Of a stretch of 35,036 nt of DNA, positions 1 to 7,592 are shown piece after piece. The stretch is from assembly GCA_903960515.1 (NCBI GenBank), contig CAJCBL010000144.1, positions 1 to 35,036 on the forward strand. Direction: 5' to 3'. The notes beneath the pieces were generated by a model that was not told where the DNA came from, searched no databases, and saw nothing but the letters and a program-made list of their open reading frames with translations. Position 1 is the first letter of the stretch; the number at the start of each line of letters is the position of its first letter. A program made the position numbers and the translations under genes. Source of the stretch: an uncultured Verrucomicrobiota bacterium. GTDB lineage: Bacteria; Verrucomicrobiota; Verrucomicrobiia; Opitutales; Opitutaceae.

Positions 1-81
1 CATCAGCGCTCCGCCATGCAGCCAGACCGTGAGCACCGGCCGATCATCGCCGCTTCGCCGGCCTTCACGCCGACAGCTCAC
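1..81 (-). CDS. Possible carboxylesterase/alpha-beta hydrolase, N-terminal fragment cut by window edge
   Basis: Read on the minus strand, positions 48 to 1 encode DDRPVLTVWLHGGALM. This closely resembles the oxyanion-hole segment (PVLVWxHGGxxx) of type-B carboxylesterases and related alpha/beta hydrolases. The frame leaves the window at position 1, so the GxSxG nucleophile elbow and the rest of the catalytic triad would lie outside. The frame stays open well to the right, past position 300, but the residues there do not look like an esterase. The start is therefore unknown, and the GTG at 81 is only one candidate. A degenerate or frameshifted gene is also possible. The motif is seen directly; the family assignment is inference from about 16 residues. 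Confidence 0.35.
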   Translation of the reverse strand, partial: MSCRREGRRSGDDRPVLTVWLHGGALM

Positions 82-554
82 CCAAGGGCCACCGGCTCCG
101 GCAGCGGCTCGCCGCCCCCCGGAGAACCGGTCAAAGACCGGTCCTACCTCGGGCGGAATCCTGCAACTACAGAGCCGAGGCCTCCTGCGGAAAATCGCAT
201 GGTCACGGCAGGGGCGCGCCAGGCAGCAGTTTGGGAAACAGCCGCTGTTGCTCCCCTTCAGGGGATACGCGTTTGGCGAGCGGACCTGCCTGGCGATGCC
301 TTGATCGACTACGGATGGGCGAAACCATGCCCGTTGCCCATCCGGGGTACTCCCCGCTTGCCCCGACCGTATCCGCCATCCTAGCCTCCTTGTCGCCTAT
401 GGCCTGCCACAAGGCTCCGGGCTTCGTTGGAATGCAGAATGCAAACGACAGAGGGTCGAAGAGCGGCTGACGGCTCCGGCCCGTGTTCAGAGTTCCCTGT
501 TCTTCTTCCGGCATGCTTTGCCCCTGCTCGCGTGCACCATCCTAGCGTTCCGCT
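82..554. other. No gene recognised
   Basis: This stretch is GC-rich and holds several overlapping open frames, but none has a recognisable domain, a signal peptide or a convincing start. I see no tRNA, riboswitch core or terminator. The word CGTTGGAAT occurs at 425-433; its complement recurs three times near the right end of the window. Confidence 0.5.
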
Positions 555-703
555 CTTCAACCCTAACTCCCAGCTTGAACTCTCCGGCCTCCGCGCCGCC
601 CGCCCCTTGGCCCCAGGGCGTTATTGCTTCGCCCCTCGCTGCGTCTCCGCAACTCAACTTCTTCGCTCTGCACTCTTCATTTTCCCTTAGGTCATCGACC
701 TCC
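555..703 (+). promoter_or_regulatory. Pyrimidine-rich leader upstream of the first GWIN-repeat gene
   Basis: This is the first instance of a leader that recurs through the cluster. A variant of box A (TTCAACCCTAACTCCCAGCTT) lies near 556-577. A variant of box B (CTCTTCATTTTCCCTTAGG) lies at about 673-691, just before the start codon. There is no purine-rich ribosome binding site ahead of the ATG at 704. Whether the leader carries a promoter or is only a duplicated spacer cannot be decided from the sequence. Confidence 0.35.
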
Positions 704-1597
704 ATGCGCTCACTATTCTTTGCCTCCCTCCTCGCCCTGCCGCTGGCCACCCCGGGCCAGTCCGCACCGTCCACCATCGATACCACCGCCGCCTACGCCT
801 ACAGCGCCAACGCCGGCTGGATCAACCTGCGTGGCGATGGCACCAACGGCGTGCGCGTTGGCGAGACCTTCCTCTCCGGCAAGGCCTATGGCGCCAACTT
901 CGGTTGGATCGACTGCGGCTCCGGCAGCCCCGCCAACGGCTTCAGCTACGCCAACACCTCACGCGCCGACTTCGGTGTGAATCGCTCCGATACCGGGTTG
1001 CTCTCCGGCTACGCCTACGGCGCCAACGTCGGCTGGATCAACTTCGGCTGGTCCACCAACCCCATCGATCCCAATACGCCGGCCATCGACCCGATCACCG
1101 GGGATTTCTCCGGCTTCGCCTACGCCGCCAACCTCGGCTGGATCAACCTGGGCACCGGCTACCTCAAAACCAGCTCGGTTGACCGCACCGACTCCGACGG
1201 CGACGGCATTCCCGACGCCTGGGAGCGGCAGCACTTCGGCAACCTCACCAAGGCGGGCATCGCCACCGATGCCGACAGCGACGGCCAGAGCGATGCCGCA
1301 GAATATATCGCCGACACCGATCCCAGCAGCGCCGCCAGCTTCCTCAAGATCGTCTCCCATACCTATGCCGGTGGCATGACGACCGTCGCGATCAAGTTCA
1401 CATCCCAGCCCACGCGCCTCTACCGCATCCAGGAATCCACCAACCTGACCACCTGGACCACGATCGCCACCGCAGTGGGCGGCCAGTCGCTCAACCCCTT
1501 CGAGGCCGACGTCGGTACCGAGACCACCAAGACGGTGGCCTTCACCGGCAGCGCCCGGCACTTCTTCCGCGTGGTCGCCGTCCTGCCGTTACCGTAA
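704..1597 (+). CDS. Secreted GWIN-repeat protein with calcium-binding repeats (paralogue 1)
   Basis: The 297-residue product has a signal peptide (about 1-21). Four copies of an AY(G/S/A)AN-x-GWI(N/D) motif follow at about residues 32-41, 61-70, 104-113 and 139-148. Next come two Asp-rich thrombospondin-type-3/dockerin-like loops (DSDGDGIPDAWE at 163-174, DADSDGQSDAAEY at 189-201) that probably bind calcium. The C-terminal domain carries YRIQESTNLTTW and ends FFRVVAVLPLP. I associate this tail domain with secreted Verrucomicrobiota proteins. The function is unknown, and an extracellular location is inferred. I chose the ATG at 704 over an in-frame start at 518 because it directly precedes the signal peptide; the upstream frame lies in the repeated leader. 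The gene at 10677 is a full-length paralogue. The beta-helix gene cluster starts 179 bp downstream on the same strand. Confidence 0.85.
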   Translation: MRSLFFASLLALPLATPGQSAPSTIDTTAAYAYSANAGWINLRGDGTNGVRVGETFLSGKAYGANFGWIDCGSGSPANGFSYANTSRADFGVNRSDTGLLSGYAYGANVGWINFGWSTNPIDPNTPAIDPITGDFSGFAYAANLGWINLGTGYLKTSSVDRTDSDGDGIPDAWERQHFGNLTKAGIATDADSDGQSDAAEYIADTDPSSAASFLKIVSHTYAGGMTTVAIKFTSQPTRLYRIQESTNLTTWTTIATAVGGQSLNPFEADVGTETTKTVAFTGSARHFFRVVAVLPLP

Positions 1598-1624
1598 CGC
1601 GGGGGGGGCGAGCTAAGGGTTCTC

Positions 1625-1656
1625 CGTCGGATCTGTCGTATCCGGCTGATCCGACA
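1625..1656. repeat. Short TCGGAT-type spacer repeat with dyad symmetry
   Basis: GTCGGAT and ATCCGAC face each other across about 16 bases, with internal TCGTATCCGG echoes. The tract resembles the heptamer-like TCGGTCTGATCCGACCG tract at 18026-18058. There is no T run, so a terminator is not supported. It lies directly after the first GWIN-repeat gene. Confidence 0.4.
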
Positions 1657-1690
1657 ACCCACCGCGGAGCGTCCACAGCCGCTGCCAGCG

Positions 1691-1776
1691 GTATCCGATC
1701 TTCAACCTATACTTCCGACTTCAACTCGGCCGCCTCTGTCACTTCTGCAATCAGCATTCTTCGTTCTCACTTAGCC
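1691..1776 (+). promoter_or_regulatory. Duplicated leader (boxes A and B) of beta-helix gene 1
   Basis: Box A (GGTATCCG, then TTCAACCTATACTTCCGACT) spans about 1691-1727. Box B (TCAGCATTCTTCGTTCTCAC, then TTAGCC) runs up to the ATG. The same two boxes occur before other genes of the cluster, with 20 to 80 bp between box A and the start. No Shine-Dalgarno sequence is present. A shared regulatory role is possible but unproven. Confidence 0.45.
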
Positions 1777-3402
1777 ATGCGCTCGTTCTATTTCGCCGCC
1801 GCCCTGCTCTCCGTTCCCGCCTTCGCCCTCGCTCAGGGCGCGCTCACCCCGCCCGGCGCCCCCGCGCCGACGATGAAGACGCTCACCCAGATCGAGCCGC
1901 GCACACCGCTACAAGCCGGCGCTACCGGCGTTACCGCCAACACCAACGGCGGCTTCACCATCTCGGCTCCAGGTTCCTACTACCTCTCCGGGAACCTCAC
2001 AGTCGCCTCTGGCGATGGCATCAAGATCGACACCAACAACGTCACCCTCGACCTCAACGGCTTCACCCTCTCCTCCACCTCCAATCCCGCCTCCGACATC
2101 GCTATCTTCATTCCCTCCATATGGGCGAACATCATTATTCGCAACGGCCACATTAGAGGTACTGGAACGATAGATAACACAACCGGCGAGTTCTCCGGTG
2201 CGGGTTTCGGTTACGGGATCGTCGGCCTCGGTGTCCATAATGTCCTAATCTCCGACATCACCATTAGAGACGTGGTGCTGCACGCGATCTACTTGGTCTC
2301 CGGCTCCACTGTAGAACGCTGCGCGGTCACCTGCTGCGGCTACAGCGGTATCCGCGCTGATGTGGTTACCAACTCCTCGGCGATCTTCTGCGCAAATACC
2401 GCCATAGAAGGCACCACCGTCAGCAACAGCCAGGGCTCCAGTGTGAACGGTGCTGGAGTCAGCGCTACAACCGCTTCGGCATCCATCGGCACCAGCAATT
2501 CCGGTATCGGGCTAATAGTCACCCAGAGCGCCGCAAATTGCTCCGGCACTACGCAAAGCGGCCCCTACGGCCTGCGCGTTGCCAGCAATGACGCCACACC
2601 AGTCCTTGGCTCGGCCGAAAACTGCAACGGCACCGTAGCCAGCGGCACCGGCATCGGCCTCTCTGCCGGCACCGCCACCAACTGCCACGGCACCAGCGCC
2701 TCCGGCTCCGGCATCGACGCCAAGAGTGTCGCCAACTCCTACGGCAAAAGCGCCGCCGGCCACGGGATCAGCGCCACCACCGTCACCGGCAGCACCGGCG
2801 AATCCACCGACAAGGACGGCGTCCACTGCACGGTTGCCTCCGATTCCTTCGGATACAGCTACAACATGACAGGGCTCTCCGCGGCCACCGCCACCAATTG
2901 CTACGGTGCCAGCCATGTAGGATACGGGCTCTACGCCCAGGAAGCCACCAACTGCCACGGCAAGTCCGATACCGGTACCCGTGGCCTCCACGCCGACAAC
3001 ACAGCCACGGGTTGCACCGGCGAGATCACCACTGCGTCCGGAGGTGGCTCAAGCTGCGGGCTGTGGACAATCATCGCCACCAACTGCCGCGGGCTCCTGT
3101 TTAGTAGTACCGGCAGTATCCAGGGCTACTATGGCCTGTCGGCCGACATCGCCCAGAACTGCACCGGGACGTCGTTTGGGGGCAACGGACTCCGGGCCAC
3201 CACGAGCGCACTCAACTGCTCCGGAGCCACCGGACGGACGGACGGTATCGGGTTGAATGCCTCCGGAGGCACCGCCAACTCCTGCCGCGGCGACGGCCTA
3301 GGCACCGGAACCGCCCTCAAAGCCGAAATCGCCATCGGCTGCACCAGCAGTCACGGAGTGATCGATGTTCCCGCCGGGGGGAAGTTCCTGGGCACCCCCT
3401 GA
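1777..3402 (+). CDS. Secreted beta-helix repeat protein 1
   Basis: The product has 541 residues. The signal peptide covers 1-19, with cleavage likely after FALA. The family's constant module follows (about 20-100): LTPPGAPAPTMKTLTQIE, PGSYYLSGNLTVASG and VTLDLNGFTLSS. The middle part has NIIIRNGHIRGTG, typical of parallel beta-helix proteins. From about residue 180 there are rungs of the A-T-N-C-x-G-x-S type, many 18 residues long and most with an Asn-Cys pair. The protein ends KFLGTP, a tail shared with paralogues 2, 3 and 5. It is presumably exported through Sec and stays on the cell surface or is released. No enzyme motif is visible, so I assign no activity. A structural or adhesive role is the simplest guess. 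This is the longest of the nine paralogues. Confidence 0.85.
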   Translation: MRSFYFAAALLSVPAFALAQGALTPPGAPAPTMKTLTQIEPRTPLQAGATGVTANTNGGFTISAPGSYYLSGNLTVASGDGIKIDTNNVTLDLNGFTLSSTSNPASDIAIFIPSIWANIIIRNGHIRGTGTIDNTTGEFSGAGFGYGIVGLGVHNVLISDITIRDVVLHAIYLVSGSTVERCAVTCCGYSGIRADVVTNSSAIFCANTAIEGTTVSNSQGSSVNGAGVSATTASASIGTSNSGIGLIVTQSAANCSGTTQSGPYGLRVASNDATPVLGSAENCNGTVASGTGIGLSAGTATNCHGTSASGSGIDAKSVANSYGKSAAGHGISATTVTGSTGESTDKDGVHCTVASDSFGYSYNMTGLSAATATNCYGASHVGYGLYAQEATNCHGKSDTGTRGLHADNTATGCTGEITTASGGGSSCGLWTIIATNCRGLLFSSTGSIQGYYGLSADIAQNCTGTSFGGNGLRATTSALNCSGATGRTDGIGLNASGGTANSCRGDGLGTGTALKAEIAIGCTSSHGVIDVPAGGKFLGTP

Positions 3403-3407
3403 CCGGA

Positions 3408-3440
3408 TTGCGGAGTGCGGCATTCGGATTGCGGATTCGG
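3408..3440. repeat. Heptamer spacer repeat (TGCGGAT type)
   Basis: A period-7 tract reads TGCGGAG, TGCGGCA, TTCGGAT, TGCGGAT, TCGG. It begins 6 bp after the stop of beta-helix gene 1. Near-copies follow beta-helix genes 3 and 5 and argB, and inverted copies precede argD. Confidence 0.7.
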
Positions 3441-3490
3441 CACTCAGCCCCCGGCGCCGCCTACACCCTTCGTCTGCGGCCCTGGCCCCG

Positions 3491-3604
3491 GCATCCGCTC
3501 CTCAACCTAAACTTTCCACTTCAACTAGGCCTCCTCCGCCATCGCCGCACCGCACCCGTCCTTCCTCCACTTCTACAGTCAGTATCCTTCGTTCTCCCTT
3601 AGCC
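3491..3604 (+). promoter_or_regulatory. Duplicated leader of beta-helix gene 2
   Basis: Box A (GCATCCGCTC, then CTCAACCTAAACTTTCCACT) is at 3491-3527. Box B (CAGTATCCTTCGTTCTCCCT, then TAGCC) is at about 3578-3604 and touches the ATG. No ribosome binding site is seen. Confidence 0.45.
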
Positions 3605-4744
3605 ATGCGCCTCATCCTCCTTTCTCTGCTCGCCATACCCACCCTCGGCTTCGCCCAAGGCCAGCTCACCCCGCCCGGCGCCCCAGCGCCGACGATGAAG
3701 ACACTCGACCAGCTCGAGCCCCGCCGCGTAATCGGCACACCCGGCGCCACCCGCACCACTGGCTACACCATCTCGACCTCCGGCTCCTACGTGCTCGCCG
3801 GCCCGATCGCCGTCGACTCCGGCAACGCCCTCACGATCTCCGCCAGCAACGTCACCCTCGACCTCAACGGCTTCGAACTCTCCTCCTCCGCAGATCCGAA
3901 GGCCGGCACCGCCATCTCCATCGCCGCCGGCCGCTCCAGCATCGCCATCACCAACGGCTTCATCACCAACTTCGCCGGCGGCATCGTCAGCGACGGAACC
4001 ACCAGCCACTCGATACAAGTTGCCGACGTCACGGTCACCTCCGCCGGCGTCGACGGCATCGTACTGGCGCGCCGCGACAGCACCTACAACCTGCCTGCAC
4101 TCGACACCAGCATCGACCGCTGCAGCGCCTATTCCACCACGGGCCACGGCCTGAGCGGCATCGGCCTGAGCGCCAACCGCGTAGCCCTCAGCTACGCAGA
4201 CTCGGATGGCCCTCGCGCGATCCAGGCCGGCACCGTCACCGCCTCCCGCGCCTCCGGCGCCACCGGCTACACGATCGATGCCCACGTCGCGGACTCCTGT
4301 CACGCCACGTCCAACAGCGCCATCGCCCTCGGAGCCGCCAACGGCTGCACCGCCACCAACTGCCACACGTTTTCCTATTTCGACTATGGCCTCGATGCCC
4401 TCAACGCCACCGGCTGCTACGCCGGCAGCCAGACCAGTTACGGTGCGCGCGTCTTCTTCACCGCCACCGGCTGTTACGCCGCGGTTGAGAGCGAGACCGA
4501 GGGCGGCGCCTTCGCCCTTTCCGCCACCGAGGCGATCGCTTGCGTGGCCGACCACAAGGGCACCTACGGCACGCGCTGGGGCCTGTACAGCAGTGGCACC
4601 ACCAGCTTCTGCTACGCCCACGTAGACGGCGTCGGGATCACGGGCGGCGTCACCCTCACGGCCGCCATCGCCATCGGCTGTGTCATCGACGGAGTGAGCA
4701 CCACCAACGTGCCCGCCGGAAAGAAATTTCTCGGCACCCCTTGA
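3605..4744 (+). CDS. Secreted beta-helix repeat protein 2
   Basis: The product has 379 residues, with a signal peptide at 1-17 (cleavage after LGFA). The constant module follows (LTPPGAPAPTMKTLDQLE, SGSYVLAGPIAVDSG, VTLDLNGFELSS). Its repeats are more degenerate than in the other paralogues: rungs such as ATGCYAGSQTSYGARV keep the Cys but often replace the Asn with Gly. The tail is GKKFLGTP. The start at 3605 is chosen because it begins the signal peptide and sits directly after TTAGCC, as in paralogues 1, 5 and 7. The frame is open further upstream, but that part reads through the heptamer repeat and leader. The stop lies only 42 bp before beta-helix gene 3, so the two may share a transcript. 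Function is unknown. Confidence 0.83.
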   Translation: MRLILLSLLAIPTLGFAQGQLTPPGAPAPTMKTLDQLEPRRVIGTPGATRTTGYTISTSGSYVLAGPIAVDSGNALTISASNVTLDLNGFELSSSADPKAGTAISIAAGRSSIAITNGFITNFAGGIVSDGTTSHSIQVADVTVTSAGVDGIVLARRDSTYNLPALDTSIDRCSAYSTTGHGLSGIGLSANRVALSYADSDGPRAIQAGTVTASRASGATGYTIDAHVADSCHATSNSAIALGAANGCTATNCHTFSYFDYGLDALNATGCYAGSQTSYGARVFFTATGCYAAVESETEGGAFALSATEAIACVADHKGTYGTRWGLYSSGTTSFCYAHVDGVGITGGVTLTAAIAIGCVIDGVSTTNVPAGKKFLGTP

Positions 4745-4786
4745 GCGTCACCTCCGGCCCACCACCACGTTCTTCGTTTTCCGTCC

Positions 4787-5896
4787 ATGAAGCACCTTTC
4801 TATTCTCGCCCTCCTTCTCCCCTCGCTGGCCTTCGCCCAAGGCGCCCTCACCCCGGCATCCGCTCCGGCTGCCTCGATGAAGCGGCTCGACCAGATCGAG
4901 GCCCGCTGCCCCGTCCAAGCCGGCGCGCCCGGAGTCACGGGCAGCCCCACCACCGGGTTCACCATCTCCGCGGCCGGCTCGTACTACCTCACCGGCGACA
5001 TCGCCGTCGCCTCCGGCAACGCCATCACCATCACCGCATCTCCGGTAACTCTCGACCTCAACGGTTTCACCCTATCCTCCACCGCCAACCCCGCCGCCGG
5101 CTACGCCATCAAGGGCGGTCTCGCCCGCATCTCCAATGGCCGGATCCAATGCGCCGGCACGGCGTCGGCCACCGGCTTCTCCGGCCCCGGCTTCACCTCC
5201 GGCATCTCGCTCACCTCCGGCTCGGTCACCCGGGTTTCCGTGGCGGGTATTTCCGGCACCGGCATCAGCGGCGCCGGGCTCGTCACCCACAGCTCCGTGC
5301 GCCAAAGCGGCATCGGCATCAACGCCGGCATTGTGGCCGATTGCACCGCATCGGCCTGCCGCACCACTGGCATCGCCAGCACCATCGCCGTGCGCAGCAC
5401 CGCCGATACCTTCGGCCAAGGCATTAACGCCGCCGTCGTCGCCGATACCACCGCGACCAGCTCCGCCGGCGACGCGATCGTCGGCACCGTCGTACGCTCC
5501 AGCATCGGCCTCTCGGACACCGGCTACGGCATCGATGCCAAGGTCGTGCACGACAGCACCGGTCGCAGCCGCGTCGACTCCGCCGGCACCGGCCCCACCG
5601 GTCTGCGCACGTACATTGCCTACAACTGCCACGGCACCACCGCCTCTTCCAACGCCTACGGGATCCAGGCCACCTACGTCGCATTCAACTGCACCACCGG
5701 CAACACCGCTGGCGGCCTAGGCCTATGGGTCGAGAAAGGCCCTGCCGTCTTCAGCAAGGCCTTCATCTCGAACGCCGGCGGCAACGATGTTGCCATCTCC
5801 GCCCCGCTCGCCATCGGCTGCACCGTGAGCGGCCTGCCCGCCGGCATGAGCGGTGTGGGCACGCCCGCCGATATGAAATTCCTGGGCACGCCCTGA
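4787..5896 (+). CDS. Secreted beta-helix repeat protein 3
   Basis: The 369-residue product is the shortest paralogue. The signal peptide is at 1-17 (LAFA). The constant module has drifted: LTPASAPAASMKRLDQIE, with RCPVQAG in place of the usual RTPLQAG, then GSYYLTGDIAVASG and VTLDLNGFTLSS. The middle carries short Gly/Ser/Thr/Ala rungs (GISGTGISGAGLVTHSS and similar) with fewer Asn-Cys pairs than its relatives. The tail is ADMKFLGTP. It follows gene 2 by 42 bp without the usual leader boxes, suggesting cotranscription with gene 2. No catalytic motif is visible. Confidence 0.82.
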   Translation: MKHLSILALLLPSLAFAQGALTPASAPAASMKRLDQIEARCPVQAGAPGVTGSPTTGFTISAAGSYYLTGDIAVASGNAITITASPVTLDLNGFTLSSTANPAAGYAIKGGLARISNGRIQCAGTASATGFSGPGFTSGISLTSGSVTRVSVAGISGTGISGAGLVTHSSVRQSGIGINAGIVADCTASACRTTGIASTIAVRSTADTFGQGINAAVVADTTATSSAGDAIVGTVVRSSIGLSDTGYGIDAKVVHDSTGRSRVDSAGTGPTGLRTYIAYNCHGTTASSNAYGIQATYVAFNCTTGNTAGGLGLWVEKGPAVFSKAFISNAGGNDVAISAPLAIGCTVSGLPAGMSGVGTPADMKFLGTP

Positions 5897-5901
5897 ATCA
5901 A

Positions 5902-5932
5902 TTGCGGAGTGCGGAATTCGGAGCGCGGATTC
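5902..5932. repeat. Heptamer spacer repeat (TGCGGAT type)
   Basis: TTGCGGAGTGCGGAATTCGG followed by AGCGCGGATTC begins 6 bp after the stop of beta-helix gene 3. It closely matches the tracts at 3408 and 8906. Copies in the same position after three paralogues suggest that gene and spacer were duplicated together. Confidence 0.7.
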
Positions 5933-6033
5933 ACCACTTGGGGCGCGGCCGCCGTTCACAATCCACCGATCTATCGCTCGTGTTCCTGCTACTTGGTCAC
6001 CGGCAGCGTCCCACCTCCGCACCGCCCTCCGCG

Positions 6034-6080
6034 CTTCAACCAAACCTCCAACTTCAACCCTCTCATTCTCCGCCACCGCC
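6034..6080 (+). promoter_or_regulatory. Duplicated leader (box A) of beta-helix gene 4
   Basis: CTTCAACCAAACCTCCAACT and TCAACCC end 20 bp before the ATG. Box B is reduced to a short pyrimidine run (CTCTCATTCTCCGCC). No Shine-Dalgarno sequence is visible. Confidence 0.4.
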
Positions 6081-7289
6081 ATGCGCCCGACCTTTCTCGC
6101 AGTCGTCTTGTTTCTTCCCTCCCTCGGCTTTGCCCAGGGTGCGCTCACCCCTCTTGGCGCTCCCGCGCCGACGATGAAGTCCCTCGACCAGATCGAGGCG
6201 CGAACCCCTCTCCAGGCCGGCGCGCCAGGGGTCAGCCCTGACCAAAACGGCGGCTTCATCATCGAGAGGAGCGGCTCGTACTACCTCACCGGCCCGCTGG
6301 AGGTCGGCTCCGGCAACGCCATCTCCATCTACGCACCCAACGTCACCCTCGACCTCAACGGTTTCACGCTCTCCTCCACTGCCGACGACGCCGTCGTGCG
6401 CGGCACCGCCATCTACGCGCCCAACAGCGCCGACCACCTCATCATCCGCAACGGCCACATCAGCGGCGAGATCATCAGCCAAAACAACGGCACGTTCACC
6501 GGCCGAGGGTTCGAAAACGGCATCGACGCCCCCTCCGTCTCGGCCGTGAACCAAGCGGCGGCAAACACTCTGGTCGAACACGTCACAGTGGAAGGTGTGA
6601 TGAAAAACGGGATTTCCCTCGAGCGCCCCACAAGCAGCATCCGCGCCTGCTCGGTGTACCAGTGCGGCCAGTTCGGCCTGAGCGCCACGGACATAGCAGA
6701 TTCCAACGCCGCCATGTGCGGCAGCATCGCGCTCATCGCCAAGGGCACCGCCAGCAACTGCTCCGCCAGCGGCCAGCGCGGCGGGATTTCGGCTGTCACC
6801 GCGATCAACTGCCACGGTCGCAGCGGCACCGATACTGGGCTCGCGGCCACAGTCGCCACCAACTGCACCGGCGAAAGCTACTCCGGGGTGGGCTTGCAGG
6901 CCAGGGAATGCGCCACCGGTTGCTCCGGCACCACCACCACCGGCAGCTACGGTATCCGCGTGGCTACACTGGACAGCACTCCTGTCGCTGGCACCGCTGA
7001 GAACTGCCGCGGCAGCGCCACCGGCGGCGGCACGGGGCTCTCGGCCGAAACGGCATCCAACTGTTTTGGACAGAGCAATTCCGGCATCGGCCTCTCCGCG
7101 GGCACCGCCAGCAACAGCTTCGCATCCACCGCCTCCGGCACGATCGCGATGGAGATCACCGGTGCCGCCACCAACTGCCGGGGCAACTGCCCTGCCTTTC
7201 GTGGTTCGGCGATCAGGGCGTCCATCGCCGTGAGCTGCACCGCAGCGGCCGGCAGCATCATTGCCACCAATAAATACAACATGCCGTAA
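6081..7289 (+). CDS. Secreted beta-helix repeat protein 4
   Basis: The product has 402 residues. The signal peptide is at 1-18 (LGFA). The constant module contains LTPLGAPAPTMKSLDQIE, GSYYLTGPLEVGSG and VTLDLNGFTLSS. HLIIRNGHISGE follows, then about ten rungs of the A-x-N-C-x-G type such as ATNCTGESYSGVGLQA. One rung (ATGCSGTTTTGSYGIRVA) is close to a rung in paralogue 5 and to one in paralogue 1, which suggests segmental exchange. The protein ends NKYNMP, the alternative tail shared with paralogues 7 and 9. Export by signal peptide is clear; the molecular role is unknown. Confidence 0.84.
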   Translation: MRPTFLAVVLFLPSLGFAQGALTPLGAPAPTMKSLDQIEARTPLQAGAPGVSPDQNGGFIIERSGSYYLTGPLEVGSGNAISIYAPNVTLDLNGFTLSSTADDAVVRGTAIYAPNSADHLIIRNGHISGEIISQNNGTFTGRGFENGIDAPSVSAVNQAAANTLVEHVTVEGVMKNGISLERPTSSIRACSVYQCGQFGLSATDIADSNAAMCGSIALIAKGTASNCSASGQRGGISAVTAINCHGRSGTDTGLAATVATNCTGESYSGVGLQARECATGCSGTTTTGSYGIRVATLDSTPVAGTAENCRGSATGGGTGLSAETASNCFGQSNSGIGLSAGTASNSFASTASGTIAMEITGAATNCRGNCPAFRGSAIRASIAVSCTAAAGSIIATNKYNMP

Positions 7290-7478
7290 ACGGGCAGCAA
7301 AGAGCGGGAACTTGATCGTGGGGTTCACCGCCACAATCCCCGCATGCACCGGGCGTCCGCGAATGGTCGCGGATTCGGCATCCGGTGTTCCGTGTTCGAG
7401 TTCCTGTTTAGTCGCCGCTGTATTCAGCCGGTTTCAGCCATTCATCCCTGCCGTCGCGCCACGGTCCACGGGCCTCCG

Positions 7479-7592
7479 GTATCCGCGCCTCAACCTAAGC
7501 TTTCTATTTCAACTGGGCCTGCTCCGCCATCGCGGCTTCGCGCCCGTCCTTCTGCCACTTCTGCATTCAGCATTCTTCATTCTCACTTAGCC
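7479..7592 (+). promoter_or_regulatory. Duplicated leader (boxes A and B) of beta-helix gene 5
   Basis: Box A (GGTATCCGCG, then CCTCAACCTAAGCTTTCTAT) is at about 7479-7517. Box B (CTGCATTCAGCATTCTTCAT, then TCTCACTTAGCC) is at 7561-7592 and abuts the ATG. It is among the best-preserved examples of the leader. Confidence 0.5.

Noticed and set aside
518-703. N-terminal extension of the first GWIN-repeat gene
   Set aside because: The added 62 residues would precede a clear signal peptide and are encoded by the repeated non-coding leader.
6063-7349. 428-residue antisense open frame over beta-helix gene 4
   Set aside because: It mirrors the repeat structure of the sense gene and lacks a signal peptide or domain; similar shadows occur opposite other paralogues.
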